The notes under the pieces: model-generated
The model's input: the letters and a program-made list of their open reading frames with translations, nothing else
Database searches by the model: none
Told to the model about the DNA's origin: nothing
Shown: in pieces, positions 16,327-24,815 of the stretch
Numbering within the stretch: the stretch's first letter is position 1
Layout: every line of letters begins with the position of its first letter
Translations under genes and position numbers: made by a program
NCBI GenBank assembly: GCA_034430425.1
Contig: DAOUEK010000010.1
Location: forward strand, 1-42,744
Origin: WVZH01 sp034430425
GTDB taxonomy: Bacteria > Chloroflexota > Anaerolineae > Anaerolineales > E44-bin32
DNA length: 42,744 nucleotides
Direction: 5' to 3'

Positions 16327-17226
16327 TTAACTCGACCTTTCCGACGATCCTTCAAACAAGATCATAGGGTATTGTCCAAATCGACCGAAGAATCTCGGCG
16401 CTCGCTCTTCGAAGAAATAAATCATGCGCAAAAAATGTTTGCCCAGCAATCTGCGATGAATAAATGCACGCATGAAATTGGTGCTCACACTGCGCCACAC
16501 TCGGATATCCAGACCGGGCAACCCGGTGAGTTTGCCGCGCAACTGCCGATAGGAATGGGAGTAGGTGTAGCTTCCGGAAGCCTGCAGCAATTCCTGGGTC
16601 TTGGATGAATCCTCCGCTCCCGGAAGAATACTGGGCGGCTCATCCAAACCGCGCAGCTTGCGGTACAGACGGATCATCGCAAATGCGATCTTGACGGGAA
16701 AATCGGTCAGACGGCGGAACAGGGAGTGGGTTTTCCAGCTGTGTACGATTACCGCCCTGCCCTTTGGCGCTAAAACACGCCAGAACTCGAAAAATGCAGT
16801 TTCATGATCCTGGGGTGGGAGGTGATGGATCGTATGTATGGATACCACGCCGTCGAAGACATCATCCGCAAAAGGCAAATTGGCGACGTCACCGACGACG
16901 AACAAACCGTGATCCCCGATGCGGTTGCGCGCTTCAATCAGTGCCCTAGCGGAGATGTCCAGGCAGACCCGGTAGCGAAATCCTTGAGAATACTCCAGGT
17001 ATTCCGGATATTGAATCGGTCCTGATCCGCCATCTAGGATAAAGTTTCCCTCAGATGGAAGATAGCGATTCACACGCCGATGGCAGCGGTGAACATACTC
17101 TCGCACAACAGGCCGCAGATCTTCGTAGCGCGCATTTTGATAGATTCCGTCCCCGATCTGCTGCCAACCGATCGAGTCATAGAACTCACGTACCTCACGT
17201 TTTACATCCGCTTCGAGATTAACCAT
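16327..17226 (-). CDS. Class I SAM-dependent methyltransferase
   Basis: 299 residues from ATG at 17226 (GGAGG and GAGGTGG just upstream), overlapping the stop of the preceding gene by 8 bp. SAM motif I is LDGGSGP (64-70), with CLDISARALIEAR as the acidic strand and the Methyltransf_11 pattern LPFADDVFDGVVSIHTIHHLP, then WRVLAPKGRAVIV. A basic, hydrophobic C-terminal tail (about 100 residues) is longer than in the minimal domain and could bind membrane or a lipid-linked substrate. It probably methylates a glycan residue or caps chain growth, as chain-end methylation does in some Wzm/Wzt systems. That role is inference from the nearby wzt with its C-terminal domain. Confidence 0.82.
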   Translation of the reverse strand: MVNLEADVKREVREFYDSIGWQQIGDGIYQNARYEDLRPVVREYVHRCHRRVNRYLPSEGNFILDGGSGPIQYPEYLEYSQGFRYRVCLDISARALIEARNRIGDHGLFVVGDVANLPFADDVFDGVVSIHTIHHLPPQDHETAFFEFWRVLAPKGRAVIVHSWKTHSLFRRLTDFPVKIAFAMIRLYRKLRGLDEPPSILPGAEDSSKTQELLQASGSYTYSHSYRQLRGKLTGLPGLDIRVWRSVSTNFMRAFIHRRLLGKHFLRMIYFFEERAPRFFGRFGQYPMILFEGSSERSS

Positions 17227-18853
17227 CCACCTCATCCTCCAGCGCCTCCCAGGATATCGGCTCTCCCAACAACGCATCCAGGGTGCGCTGATAGCGCTCC
17301 AGGGCGAGGGGCGTCAATTGCTCTTCGAACGGTCGCTCGGAAACATCTTCCCAGAAGTGCTGCAAGTGCCAGGGGAAAGGCAAAGCGTATTCGAAAAAGT
17401 AACGGTAGGCATAACGCAGCGCCAGGGTAACTTGCTCCTCCGGGAGGCTGCAATCCAGTCCCCTGGCCAACAACGAATCGATCGTGGCGATATATTCCTC
17501 GTAGGTATTCGGATCGTAGGTGAAACTCTTGCCGCGGTAGTGAGTCAATCCGGCAACCACAACCGGAATGCCGCTCATGGCCATTTCCAATCCGACCGTC
17601 GTTGTGTAGGCCAACCCGATATTGGCCACTTCGACCAGATCGTAGGTGTTGATCTTGGCCTCCGGCGGTACGACGATCACGTGATCGGGCATCTGCGGCA
17701 GTGCGGCGTTGACGATCTCTTCCGAGGGAAAGCCGCCCAACTGCGGCTCCCCCGGATGGACGCGGACAACAAGTTGAGCGTCCTGTCGATCGGCGAAATA
17801 TTTCACCGTGCGTTCCAGCCAATCCGCCATACCGTCGGTGAACAACTGGCGTCCCAGCGACATGCTGTCCCCGACCACATTGGTACACAGCAGCACGATC
17901 GGACGGGTTGCATCCAACCCCAGGAACGACCTCGCCGCCCGCGCTCCCCGGCTTTCCTGCGTCTGCCACTGCCGGGAAAATATCGACCACTTACGGCCGC
18001 TGCGGCGGGCCATGCGCAGTTCGTCCAGCGCCTGCGATTCCTGCTCTGTCAACGGGATCTCGCCGCGCGCCTTCCATAGTCGGTTTGTATCCTGCATCAT
18101 GACCTTGCTGTTCTGCGCCATCCAGATTCGCTCACGATGCTCTCCGAACTCGTAGGTGATCACCGGCGTCTTTTGGTAATCCACAACACAATACGCCGTG
18201 CCGAATTCCAGGATGCTTCCATTCGGCAGCATCACCATGTCGTACTGGTTGCTTTTCAAGAGACCGTAGATGGCCTGCGCCAGTTCGCGGTTCATCCCTT
18301 TGCGCAGGAGATACAAATCTCGATCTTCTCCCCCCTCGCCAACTTCCACCGCTTCCCAACGCCGGATGTATTGAACGTCTGTCACGCTTTGGTCATCGAC
18401 CGAACGCGCCAGTTCCTCCGGCAGCTTCGGCCTGGGAAGCTGGAGCAAATCCCAGCAAGCCATGTGCCTGGTAGCCGGAAGGAAGACCTGCTGTAAATAC
18501 GCCTGTTGGCGACGTAAATCGAAGCGCCCCACCCGCTCGGTCCAGCGCCGATAGGGCAAATAGGCAAAATCCACATCATGACCCAGCGCGGACAGCCACA
18601 GCCCAAACATGACGCCATGCTCCACCCACCAACTGAAGAAACCAAGGACGAGAACGCGCTTGCCTTCGCTATGCCCAATTTTTTCCTGCGCCCGGCTCAC
18701 CGACTGCACCCAGGCAGGCAGTTCAGCCTGCAAGCGATCCAGGCGAAATCCGCCTGGAATTTCACCGCTCGCCGGCCGGATGCGCTGCCAGAACTCAACG
18801 AATAAAGGCAGGCGGCCGAGAATGGATTTCAGCATACTGCGTAAACAACTCAC
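17219..18853 (-). CDS. Capsule-synthesis-type GT-B transferase
   Basis: 544 residues from GTG at 18853, which forms a GTGA overlap with the wzt stop codon and has GGAGG ten bases upstream. The C-terminal half has the GT-B blocks VLLCTNVVGDSMS, QLVVRVHPGE, VEVANIGLAYTTTVGLEMAMSGIPVVVAG and KSFTYDPNTYEEY, which match the capsule polysaccharide (KpsS/KpsC, SpsB-like) group. The N-terminal half contains RVLVLGFFSWWVEHGVMFGLWLSALGHDVDF, a Rossmann-like start. These proteins transfer Kdo-type sugars or glycerol-phosphate-type units onto lipid acceptors. Its position next to wzt suggests it starts or ends the exported chain. No transmembrane segment is evident. The donor is unknown; a nonulosonic acid or other acidic sugar would fit the neighbourhood. 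Confidence 0.68.
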   Translation of the reverse strand: MSCLRSMLKSILGRLPLFVEFWQRIRPASGEIPGGFRLDRLQAELPAWVQSVSRAQEKIGHSEGKRVLVLGFFSWWVEHGVMFGLWLSALGHDVDFAYLPYRRWTERVGRFDLRRQQAYLQQVFLPATRHMACWDLLQLPRPKLPEELARSVDDQSVTDVQYIRRWEAVEVGEGGEDRDLYLLRKGMNRELAQAIYGLLKSNQYDMVMLPNGSILEFGTAYCVVDYQKTPVITYEFGEHRERIWMAQNSKVMMQDTNRLWKARGEIPLTEQESQALDELRMARRSGRKWSIFSRQWQTQESRGARAARSFLGLDATRPIVLLCTNVVGDSMSLGRQLFTDGMADWLERTVKYFADRQDAQLVVRVHPGEPQLGGFPSEEIVNAALPQMPDHVIVVPPEAKINTYDLVEVANIGLAYTTTVGLEMAMSGIPVVVAGLTHYRGKSFTYDPNTYEEYIATIDSLLARGLDCSLPEEQVTLALRYAYRYFFEYALPFPWHLQHFWEDVSERPFEEQLTPLALERYQRTLDALLGEPISWEALEDEVDG

Positions 18854-20148
18854 GATTTCTCGTCCTCCGTACGGATAATTTCCCAATGCAGTGCCGGTCG
18901 GACCGGGCCGCGCCGCGGTTCTTGCCAATGGCTCCCGGGCGTTCCTGTCCCATCGACGGAAAAAGTCAGTGCGTAAGCGTCAGTGAAATACGACTCTACC
19001 CGGAAAACACTGGCGTTGACACCCAGCACGTAAGTGCCCTCATTGAGGAAATGTGCGGGAATCCGACAGCGGCTGGTGTGACGGCCGGCTTGCCGCACAG
19101 TCAACTGATCATAGCGCTGTGGATCATCGGTATCGAAGGAGGTAAACACAGGTTCGCCGCGAGCAGTGAAGAGGTAAATCCCGGCGCGTAACCCCTGGAC
19201 ATCTTCGTCCAGTTCGTACATAAATTCGACGCTGAAGCCTTCTTTGGCGAAAACGCGCTCGGCGATTGTCCCTTGATTGTCCAACACGCGTAACGAAATG
19301 GGTCGAAAAGGAGTGATCGAGGCGATACTCGCTTCGTCTTGCCAGATGCGCTCGCCCGTTTGTGCCAGACCGGAGGTCATGTAGTAATCCACGGCTTCGG
19401 CCGACGGCGCCCGCATGACGATATTGCCTTTCTCGATCACAATGGTTTCTTCAGTGAGCCGCAGGACGGCCGACATGTTGTGGCTGACGAACAAAACCGT
19501 GCGGCCTTCGTGTGCGATGTCACTCATTTTGCCCAGGCACTTTCGCTGGAAGGCCGCATCGCCAACCGCGAGGACTTCGTCGATCAAGAGGATTTCCGGT
19601 TCGAGATGCGCGGCTACGGCAAACGCCAGACGCAGATACATACCGCTGGAGTAACGCTTGACCGGCGTGTCGATGAACTTTTCCACTTCAGAAAAATCCA
19701 CAATTTCGTCGAACCTGCGGTTGATCTCAGCTCGCTTCATACCCAATATGGCCCCGTTCAGGAAGATATTCTCCCTGCCGGTGAGTTCGGGATGAAAACC
19801 AGTGCCGACTTCCAACAACGAGCCCACACGGCCCCGAATGGCCGCCGTCCCTTCTGTGGGTTCGGTGATGCGCGAGAGTAATTTCAACAGGGTGCTCTTC
19901 CCGGCGCCATTTCGCCCGATGATTCCCAACACTTCCCCCTGGCAGACTTCGAAATTCACGTGACGGAGCGCCCAGATCGCCCCTTCCGCATCGAGATTCT
20001 GTTCGCCGCGCAGCGATATGGAAATACGTCGAAAAGGCGCTCCCACCGCGCCAATCAGCATATCGCGGAACGTGCGGTAGCTGTTCGCCCTTTCACCAAT
20101 GCGGTACTGCTTGCCCAGATCCTCGACTCGAATGGCCAGGTTACTCAT
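18850..20148 (-). CDS. wzt: Polysaccharide ABC exporter ATPase Wzt with C-terminal carbohydrate-binding domain
   Basis: 432 residues. The nucleotide-binding domain has Walker A GRNGAGKST (78-86), the signature YSSGMYLRLAFAVA (166-179) and Walker B ILLIDEVL (186-193). The N-terminal insertion before the Walker A and the VGSLLEVGTGFHPELTGREN block are typical of O-antigen and teichoic acid exporters. Residues from about 270 onward form a beta-rich Wzt_C-type domain (PISLRVLDN, FMYELDEDVQGLRAGIYLF), which in known systems recognises the modified non-reducing end of the glycan before export. Here that would favour a chain-end cap. It follows wzm by 74 bp. ATG at 20148 has no strong ribosome binding site. 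Confidence 0.93.
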   Translation of the reverse strand: MSNLAIRVEDLGKQYRIGERANSYRTFRDMLIGAVGAPFRRISISLRGEQNLDAEGAIWALRHVNFEVCQGEVLGIIGRNGAGKSTLLKLLSRITEPTEGTAAIRGRVGSLLEVGTGFHPELTGRENIFLNGAILGMKRAEINRRFDEIVDFSEVEKFIDTPVKRYSSGMYLRLAFAVAAHLEPEILLIDEVLAVGDAAFQRKCLGKMSDIAHEGRTVLFVSHNMSAVLRLTEETIVIEKGNIVMRAPSAEAVDYYMTSGLAQTGERIWQDEASIASITPFRPISLRVLDNQGTIAERVFAKEGFSVEFMYELDEDVQGLRAGIYLFTARGEPVFTSFDTDDPQRYDQLTVRQAGRHTSRCRIPAHFLNEGTYVLGVNASVFRVESYFTDAYALTFSVDGTGTPGSHWQEPRRGPVRPALHWEIIRTEDEKS

Positions 20149-20222
20149 CGGACTTCAACACACCTTTCGATCCGGCCGCGTTCTTCGAACTGCGTGGATA
20201 TGGGATAAATAAACACGAGGCA

Positions 20223-21080
20223 TCAAACCACATCGGCAAAGGTCCTTTCCATACGACGGAAGTAAATGATGCCGCTGATCAGTAAGAGAAGTGCAACGAT
20301 GACGGAAACGAGCAGCGACTGTGAATCGGGCTGGCCGGTGCCGATAATCGCCCAGCGGAAGCCCTGAACCACGCCTGCCATTGGATTCAACCCGTAGAGT
20401 ACTTGCAGCGTCTTATCGGTGATCATCGTAGCGGAATAGACTACCGGCGAGGCGTACAGCCACGCCTGTACCAGAAATGGAGTCACATAACCAATGTCTC
20501 GATAAGCGACGTTCAGCGCGGCCAGCCAAAGGCTGGTTCCAAGCGAAGTGATCAATGCCAGTAACAGGAATAGCGGCAAGGTCCAGATGGCTGTCGTAGG
20601 CGGGAATTGATAAAAAATCAGCATCCCGATCAACACGAGAAATGCCAAACCGAAATCGACCAGGCCGGCCACAACTGAGGAGAGCGGCATGGCCAAACGC
20701 GGAAAATAAATTTTAGTGATCAGGTTGCGGCCTGCAACCAAGCTGGCGCTGGCTTTGTTGATCCCATCCTGGAAAAACACCCAGGGCAGCAAACCCGCAT
20801 AATAGAACAACGGCGCAGGCGCTTCGTCTGTAGGAAGTCCTGCCAGCTGGCCAAACACCAGGCTGAATATCACCATGCTTAGAAATGGCTTCAGGATCGC
20901 CCAGGAGGCGCCCAGGAGAGTCTGCTTGTAGCGGACCTTCAAGTCCCGCCAGATTAAAAAGTACACCAATTCCCGGTAACGCCACAACTCGTCGAGATTG
21001 AGCCCGCTCCAACCGTGTGTCGGTTGAATGTGTGTAATCGGGACGATGTCGGCTGTATCGACCGTTATATTCCTGCTCAT
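20223..21080 (-). CDS. wzm: Polysaccharide ABC exporter permease Wzm
   Basis: 285 residues from ATG at 21080, overlapping the fcl stop codon as ATGA; an in-frame upstream ATG at 21128 lies inside fcl and is unlikely. The protein is an ABC2-type permease. After the N-terminal amphipathic stretch LWRYRELVYFLIWRDLKVRYKQT, which is diagnostic for Wzm/TagG, come about six membrane helices, with GLLPWVFFQDGINKA between helices and LYGLNPMAGVVQGFRWAI near the end. With Wzt it would export a finished undecaprenyl-linked polysaccharide across the cytoplasmic membrane. In a monoderm such as most Chloroflexota it would work like TagGH. Confidence 0.93.
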   Translation of the reverse strand: MSRNITVDTADIVPITHIQPTHGWSGLNLDELWRYRELVYFLIWRDLKVRYKQTLLGASWAILKPFLSMVIFSLVFGQLAGLPTDEAPAPLFYYAGLLPWVFFQDGINKASASLVAGRNLITKIYFPRLAMPLSSVVAGLVDFGLAFLVLIGMLIFYQFPPTTAIWTLPLFLLLALITSLGTSLWLAALNVAYRDIGYVTPFLVQAWLYASPVVYSATMITDKTLQVLYGLNPMAGVVQGFRWAIIGTGQPDSQSLLVSVIVALLLLISGIIYFRRMERTFADVV

Positions 21081-22063
21081 GACGAACCTGCTCCGGCATT
21101 CAAACGATTCCGATAATCCCGATACCAATCGATTGTCTTCCGCAAACCCTTATCGAAAGGCATCTGCGCTTCAAATCCAAAATTCGCCTTCGCTTTGGAG
21201 ACATCCAGGGCGCGTCTGGGTTGACCGTTTGGTTTGGATGTGTCCCAAACCAGGTTACCCTTATAACCCGTCAACGCTGCAATGAGATTAGCCAGGTCTT
21301 TGATGCTGATTTCGTTCCCCGAGCCAAGGTTCACCGGCGCACTGCTGTTGTAACCCTCCGCCGCCAGGAGAATCCCCTCAGCTGCATCCCCGGCATAGAG
21401 AAATTCACGCGTTGGACTTCCATCGCCCCACACTACCATCTCATTTTCACCACGCTCCTGGACCTCGATGCATTTACGGATCAAAGCCGGGATGACATGC
21501 GAGGTGTGCAAATCAAAATTGTCCCGAGGCCCATACAGATTTACCGGGATGAGGAAGATCGAATTGAAGCCATACTGCTGGCGATAGGCTTGCGACTGTA
21601 CCAGCATCATCTTCTTCGCCAAACCGTAGGGGGCATTCGTTTCCTCCGGATAGCCGTCCCAGAACTCTTCTTCCCGAAAGGGAACATTGGCGAACTTTGG
21701 ATAGGCGCACACCGTTCCGATAGCAACAAATTTCTCGATGCCGGCTTGCCAGGACTGATGCAGCAGTTGTGCGCCCATCATGAGATTGTCGTAGAAGAAT
21801 TCCGCAGGACGGGCCAGGTTAGCGCCGATCCCACCGACATTTGCGGCCAGGTGAATGACTACATCCGGCTTTGCCTCCTGCAGCATGCGCGCAATGTCCT
21901 CGGGTTGAACCAGGTCAAATTCTTCGATGGTCGGCACAAAAATATCGCTCGCACCTCGCAGGCGCAGCCCTTCCAGGACATAGCTGCCCAGGAAACCGGC
22001 GCCGCCGGTCACGACGACTCGTCTTTTTTTCCAATAGTCCACTTGACTTACTTCCTCATGCAT
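21077..22063 (-). CDS. fcl: GDP-L-fucose synthase (GDP-4-keto-6-deoxy-D-mannose 3,5-epimerase-4-reductase)
   Basis: 328 residues with the cofactor motif GGAGFLG (20-26), HLAANVGGIGANLARPAEF, the catalytic Ser/Tyr/Lys region GTVCAYPKF and YGLAK (Y146, K150), plus LYGPRDNFDLHTSHVIPALIRK, all typical of Fcl/WcaG. It converts the product of Gmd to GDP-L-fucose using NADPH. The gmd gene is in the same operon about 3 kb upstream, so the two-step pathway is complete here, although no mannose activation genes (manA/B/C) are in the window. ATG at 22063 has GAGG eight bases upstream; the 3' end overlaps wzm by 4 bp. Confidence 0.93.
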   Translation of the reverse strand: MHEEVSQVDYWKKRRVVVTGGAGFLGSYVLEGLRLRGASDIFVPTIEEFDLVQPEDIARMLQEAKPDVVIHLAANVGGIGANLARPAEFFYDNLMMGAQLLHQSWQAGIEKFVAIGTVCAYPKFANVPFREEEFWDGYPEETNAPYGLAKKMMLVQSQAYRQQYGFNSIFLIPVNLYGPRDNFDLHTSHVIPALIRKCIEVQERGENEMVVWGDGSPTREFLYAGDAAEGILLAAEGYNSSAPVNLGSGNEISIKDLANLIAALTGYKGNLVWDTSKPNGQPRRALDVSKAKANFGFEAQMPFDKGLRKTIDWYRDYRNRLNAGAGSS

Positions 22064-22086
22064 ACCAACTTCCTCAGCGTAAGAAT

Positions 22087-23109
22087 TCAGGGCACAATCG
22101 AAGGTGCATTTCGATAGATCGACCTGGTTGGTTCAGAGATCATTCCATAACGCAAGGCCTCTACGACCTCGTCAATTCCATCCAATACCGTATGTTTGGT
22201 GCGGAACTGAAGTTCACGCTCGATCTTCTCGAAACAAACTTGAAGGTTGCGCATATCGCCATCGAAGCTCATTTGCTCGTGCCGCACTCTTGTCTCGGGC
22301 AGCACCTGGCAGATCAATGCGGCGATTTCATCCTTTGAGTAATTCCCGCCATCATGCCCCAGGTTGAAAATCTGGCCCTTTATCTTTTCCAGCGGAGCGT
22401 CGAGCCCGATAAGCAGTCCCGCCACTACGTCCCGGATATGTACAAAGGCGCGTGAGTGCTGGCCTTCGAAAATCATCAATTCACCTTGCGTAAATGCTTC
22501 CAGTGAGAACTGATTGACGATCAGATCGAAACGCATCCTCTGTGAAAGACCATACAACGTCGAAAAACGATAGATCAGCGGTGCGCAAGCAGACGTTTGT
22601 GCGGCCTCGACGAGCACATCCTCGGCTGCGATTTTGGACTCACCATATAACGATTGTGGATGGAGCGGCGAATTCTCCCTGACCGGTGCGCCGTCTTCAG
22701 CAACACCATAGACGCTATACGTTGACGAGAGGATAAAACGCTCCACACCCCTTTGATTTGCTGCCTGGAAAAACTGCTTCACGGCGTTGACGTTGGTTTC
22801 CCAGGTTGCCCTTTTCCCCGCAATCTTGCAGGCGGGAAACCCAACAATCGCAGCCAGGTGAACAACCGTAGAGGGTTTGGGAGCACCTTTGTCCGTCGCT
22901 TGCTGTATGGAGCGCTCGAAAACCCCGGATTCGCACACATCGGCATGTACGAAGTGAAACGCCGGATGGGAGAGATAACCCACGAGTGATTCACCGCCGA
23001 AAAGCAGCTTGTCGATGACCGTGACCCAATCACCGCGCGACAGTAAAGCCGGCACCAACATCGATCCGATGTATCCCGCGCCACCGGGAATGACCACATG
23101 CTGCTTCAT
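22087..23109 (-). CDS. NAD-dependent epimerase/dehydratase family SDR
   Basis: About 340 residues from ATG at 23109, which has GAGGA six bases upstream; GTG at 23121 is an alternative. It carries PGGAGYIGSMLV at the cofactor site, VVHLAAIVGFPACK, STYSVYG and the catalytic YGESK, then IYRFSTLYG and AFVHIRDVVAGLL. It is an extended SDR acting on a nucleotide sugar. The specific reaction is not clear. Lying between the GME-like and Fcl genes it may epimerise or reduce a GDP-sugar, but UDP-sugar epimerisation is equally possible. The conserved Cys after VGFPA is a feature of a subgroup often seen in polysaccharide clusters without a defined product. Confidence 0.82.
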   Translation of the reverse strand: MKQHVVIPGGAGYIGSMLVPALLSRGDWVTVIDKLLFGGESLVGYLSHPAFHFVHADVCESGVFERSIQQATDKGAPKPSTVVHLAAIVGFPACKIAGKRATWETNVNAVKQFFQAANQRGVERFILSSTYSVYGVAEDGAPVRENSPLHPQSLYGESKIAAEDVLVEAAQTSACAPLIYRFSTLYGLSQRMRFDLIVNQFSLEAFTQGELMIFEGQHSRAFVHIRDVVAGLLIGLDAPLEKIKGQIFNLGHDGGNYSKDEIAALICQVLPETRVRHEQMSFDGDMRNLQVCFEKIERELQFRTKHTVLDGIDEVVEALRYGMISEPTRSIYRNAPSIVP

Positions 23110-23165
23110 GCTTATCCTCACTCGTTCCCGTACTTCGCTTTATTATTTACGTGAATTCGTTCTCG

Positions 23166-24146
23166 TCATTCCGAAAAATACTTCTCTTTGACTTGCGTTT
23201 CGATCCATTCATACGTCTTTGCCAAACCCTGCTCGAGAGAGACTTCCGGCTCCCATTTCAATACTTCCTTCAGGCGACTGTTGTCTGAGTTCCGACCGCG
23301 AACGCCTTGCGGCCCTTCGATGTGTTTCTTCTTGATCTCGACCCCGGCGGCATCGGCGATAATGTCGGCCAATTCGTTGATCGAGATCAAGCGATCCTGG
23401 CCGAGGTTGAGCGGTTGTTCGTAATCGGACTGCATAAGTTTGTAGATGCCTACGAGACAGTCGTCGATGTAACAGAAGGATCGCGTTTGCAAGCCATCAC
23501 CCCAAATTTCAATCTCCGGGTTATCGGTTTTCTTGGCGATGGCCACTTTTCGGCACAGAGCTGCCGGCGCTTTCTCCCGGCCACCATCCCATGTGCCTTG
23601 CGGACCGAAAATATTATGGAAGCGGACGATGCGCGTCTTGATGCCGAAATCCTCACGATAATGCGTGCACAATCGCTCAGTAACGAGCTTTTCCCAACCA
23701 TAGGCATCCTGCGGCTGCGCAGGATAGGCATCCTCCTCTTTTAGCGGCATGACTTCCGTTTCCTCCTGGAGGTATTCCGGATAGATGCAAGCCGAAGATG
23801 TATACAAGTATCGTTTAACCCCATTGACGCGCGCGGCATCGAGTGTGTGGATGTTGATCAAGGAATTGTTACGCAAGATGCGGGAATGATTTGATGAAAT
23901 GAATCCCATCCCGCCCATGTCGGCCGCGAGTGCATAAACATCTTCTACGTTTCGAGTCGCCTGGAGGCAATTCGCCCACCTGCGCAGATCCAACAATTCA
24001 AATTCGTCGGCGTGTGTTTCACCGAATTCGGGGAATTTGATGTCCACGCCTCGCACCCAATAGCCCTGTTCCTTCAAGAAACGTACCAGGTGGTATCCAA
24101 TAAAACCACCCGCTCCCGTTACAAGTGCCTTTCGTTGACTTGGCAT
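23166..24146 (-). CDS. GDP-mannose 3,5-epimerase-like enzyme (GME type)
   Basis: 326 residues very similar, by eye, to plant GME: GAGGFIG (11-17), LAADMGGMGFISSNHS, SSACIYPEY with the key Cys at 120, AQPQDAYGWEK with Y149 and K153, RFHNIFGPQGTWDGGREKAPAA, and IWGDGLQTRSFCYIDD. Plant GME turns GDP-D-mannose into GDP-L-galactose and GDP-L-gulose. The near-identical active-site blocks suggest the same chemistry, making a second GDP-sugar branch from the mannose pool used by Gmd. A strong GGAGG lies seven bases before ATG at 24146. Bacterial members of this clade are frequent in glycan clusters but are mostly untested, so product specificity is inference. Confidence 0.85.
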   Translation of the reverse strand: MPSQRKALVTGAGGFIGYHLVRFLKEQGYWVRGVDIKFPEFGETHADEFELLDLRRWANCLQATRNVEDVYALAADMGGMGFISSNHSRILRNNSLINIHTLDAARVNGVKRYLYTSSACIYPEYLQEETEVMPLKEEDAYPAQPQDAYGWEKLVTERLCTHYREDFGIKTRIVRFHNIFGPQGTWDGGREKAPAALCRKVAIAKKTDNPEIEIWGDGLQTRSFCYIDDCLVGIYKLMQSDYEQPLNLGQDRLISINELADIIADAAGVEIKKKHIEGPQGVRGRNSDNSRLKEVLKWEPEVSLEQGLAKTYEWIETQVKEKYFSE

Positions 24147-24223
24147 TCGTTTACCTCCTCAGTCCAGAATCTTGTTTCGGACCTGAATCAAACCGAGTCT
24201 CCTCTCGCCCAGCTTGAACGCAA

Positions 24224-24712
24224 TCATGACGGAGGATTCGTCAGTGTGACCTGCGTTCCCTCGATTTCGAGTACTGGCACGCTCGTTTCTTCTAGGCCTT
24301 CGACCACGGAGAAACCTTGTTCCAAACATGTGAGTCGACATACATCGGCGATGTCGCCCTGTCCGATAATCGCCACCGTTTTATGCCCATTCTTCTGCGC
24401 CACAGATAACGCCTCGCTCGCCTGTTGGCGAATTCGGCGGTACAACATCATTGAATTTTCAACGTAGGCTACGGTCAAACGGGCGCGCAATGCAATGCCC
24501 TGCGGGGTGATGATGTAACGCAGTTTTTTTCGCTCCGCCCGTTTGGCCTTGATATATCCCTTTATAATCAAGCGCTTGAGATGCCAGTTGACGGTCCCAA
24601 CAGCCACACCGAGTTTCGCAGCCAGAGAAGCCTGTGTGATATCCGGATCCCTCTCGATGTGCTCCAGCAAATTCAAATCGCGAATCGTCTGCGTGTTTTG
24701 ATCCGTAGCCAT
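24224..24712 (-). CDS. Winged-helix regulator with a Rossmann-like C-terminal half
   Basis: 162 residues. The first 70 form a winged helix: DLNLLEHIERDPDITQASLAAKLGVAVGTVNWHLKRLIIKGYIK is a clear HTH and recognition helix, followed by a basic wing (KRAERKKLRYIITPQG). The rest contains KTVAIIGQGDIADVCRLTCLEQGF, which has the beta-strand plus GxGxxA turn of a dinucleotide- or CoA-binding Rossmann half, then VPVLEIEGTQV. Placed second in the operon after gmd, it is likely an autoregulator of this locus; the inverted repeat over the gmd promoter (25996-26018) is the obvious candidate site. ATG at 24712 has GAGG eight bases upstream. The sensed ligand, perhaps a sugar nucleotide or cofactor, is speculation. 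Confidence 0.78.
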   Translation of the reverse strand: MATDQNTQTIRDLNLLEHIERDPDITQASLAAKLGVAVGTVNWHLKRLIIKGYIKAKRAERKKLRYIITPQGIALRARLTVAYVENSMMLYRRIRQQASEALSVAQKNGHKTVAIIGQGDIADVCRLTCLEQGFSVVEGLEETSVPVLEIEGTQVTLTNPPS

Positions 24713-24815
24713 GGATTACGCCTCGTGCGCACTCGTATCAGAGACATATCGCCTCCGAGTAATAACACCTTGTCCCCGAACAGACCGGGAACAACCGGGG
24801 AAGATCTTCAATCGA

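Noticed and set aside
24760..24802. CCGGGG-containing repeat between gmd and the regulator as an attenuator
   Set aside because: Pairing is imperfect and there is no T-run. A promoter search in the gap gave no pair of boxes at proper spacing.
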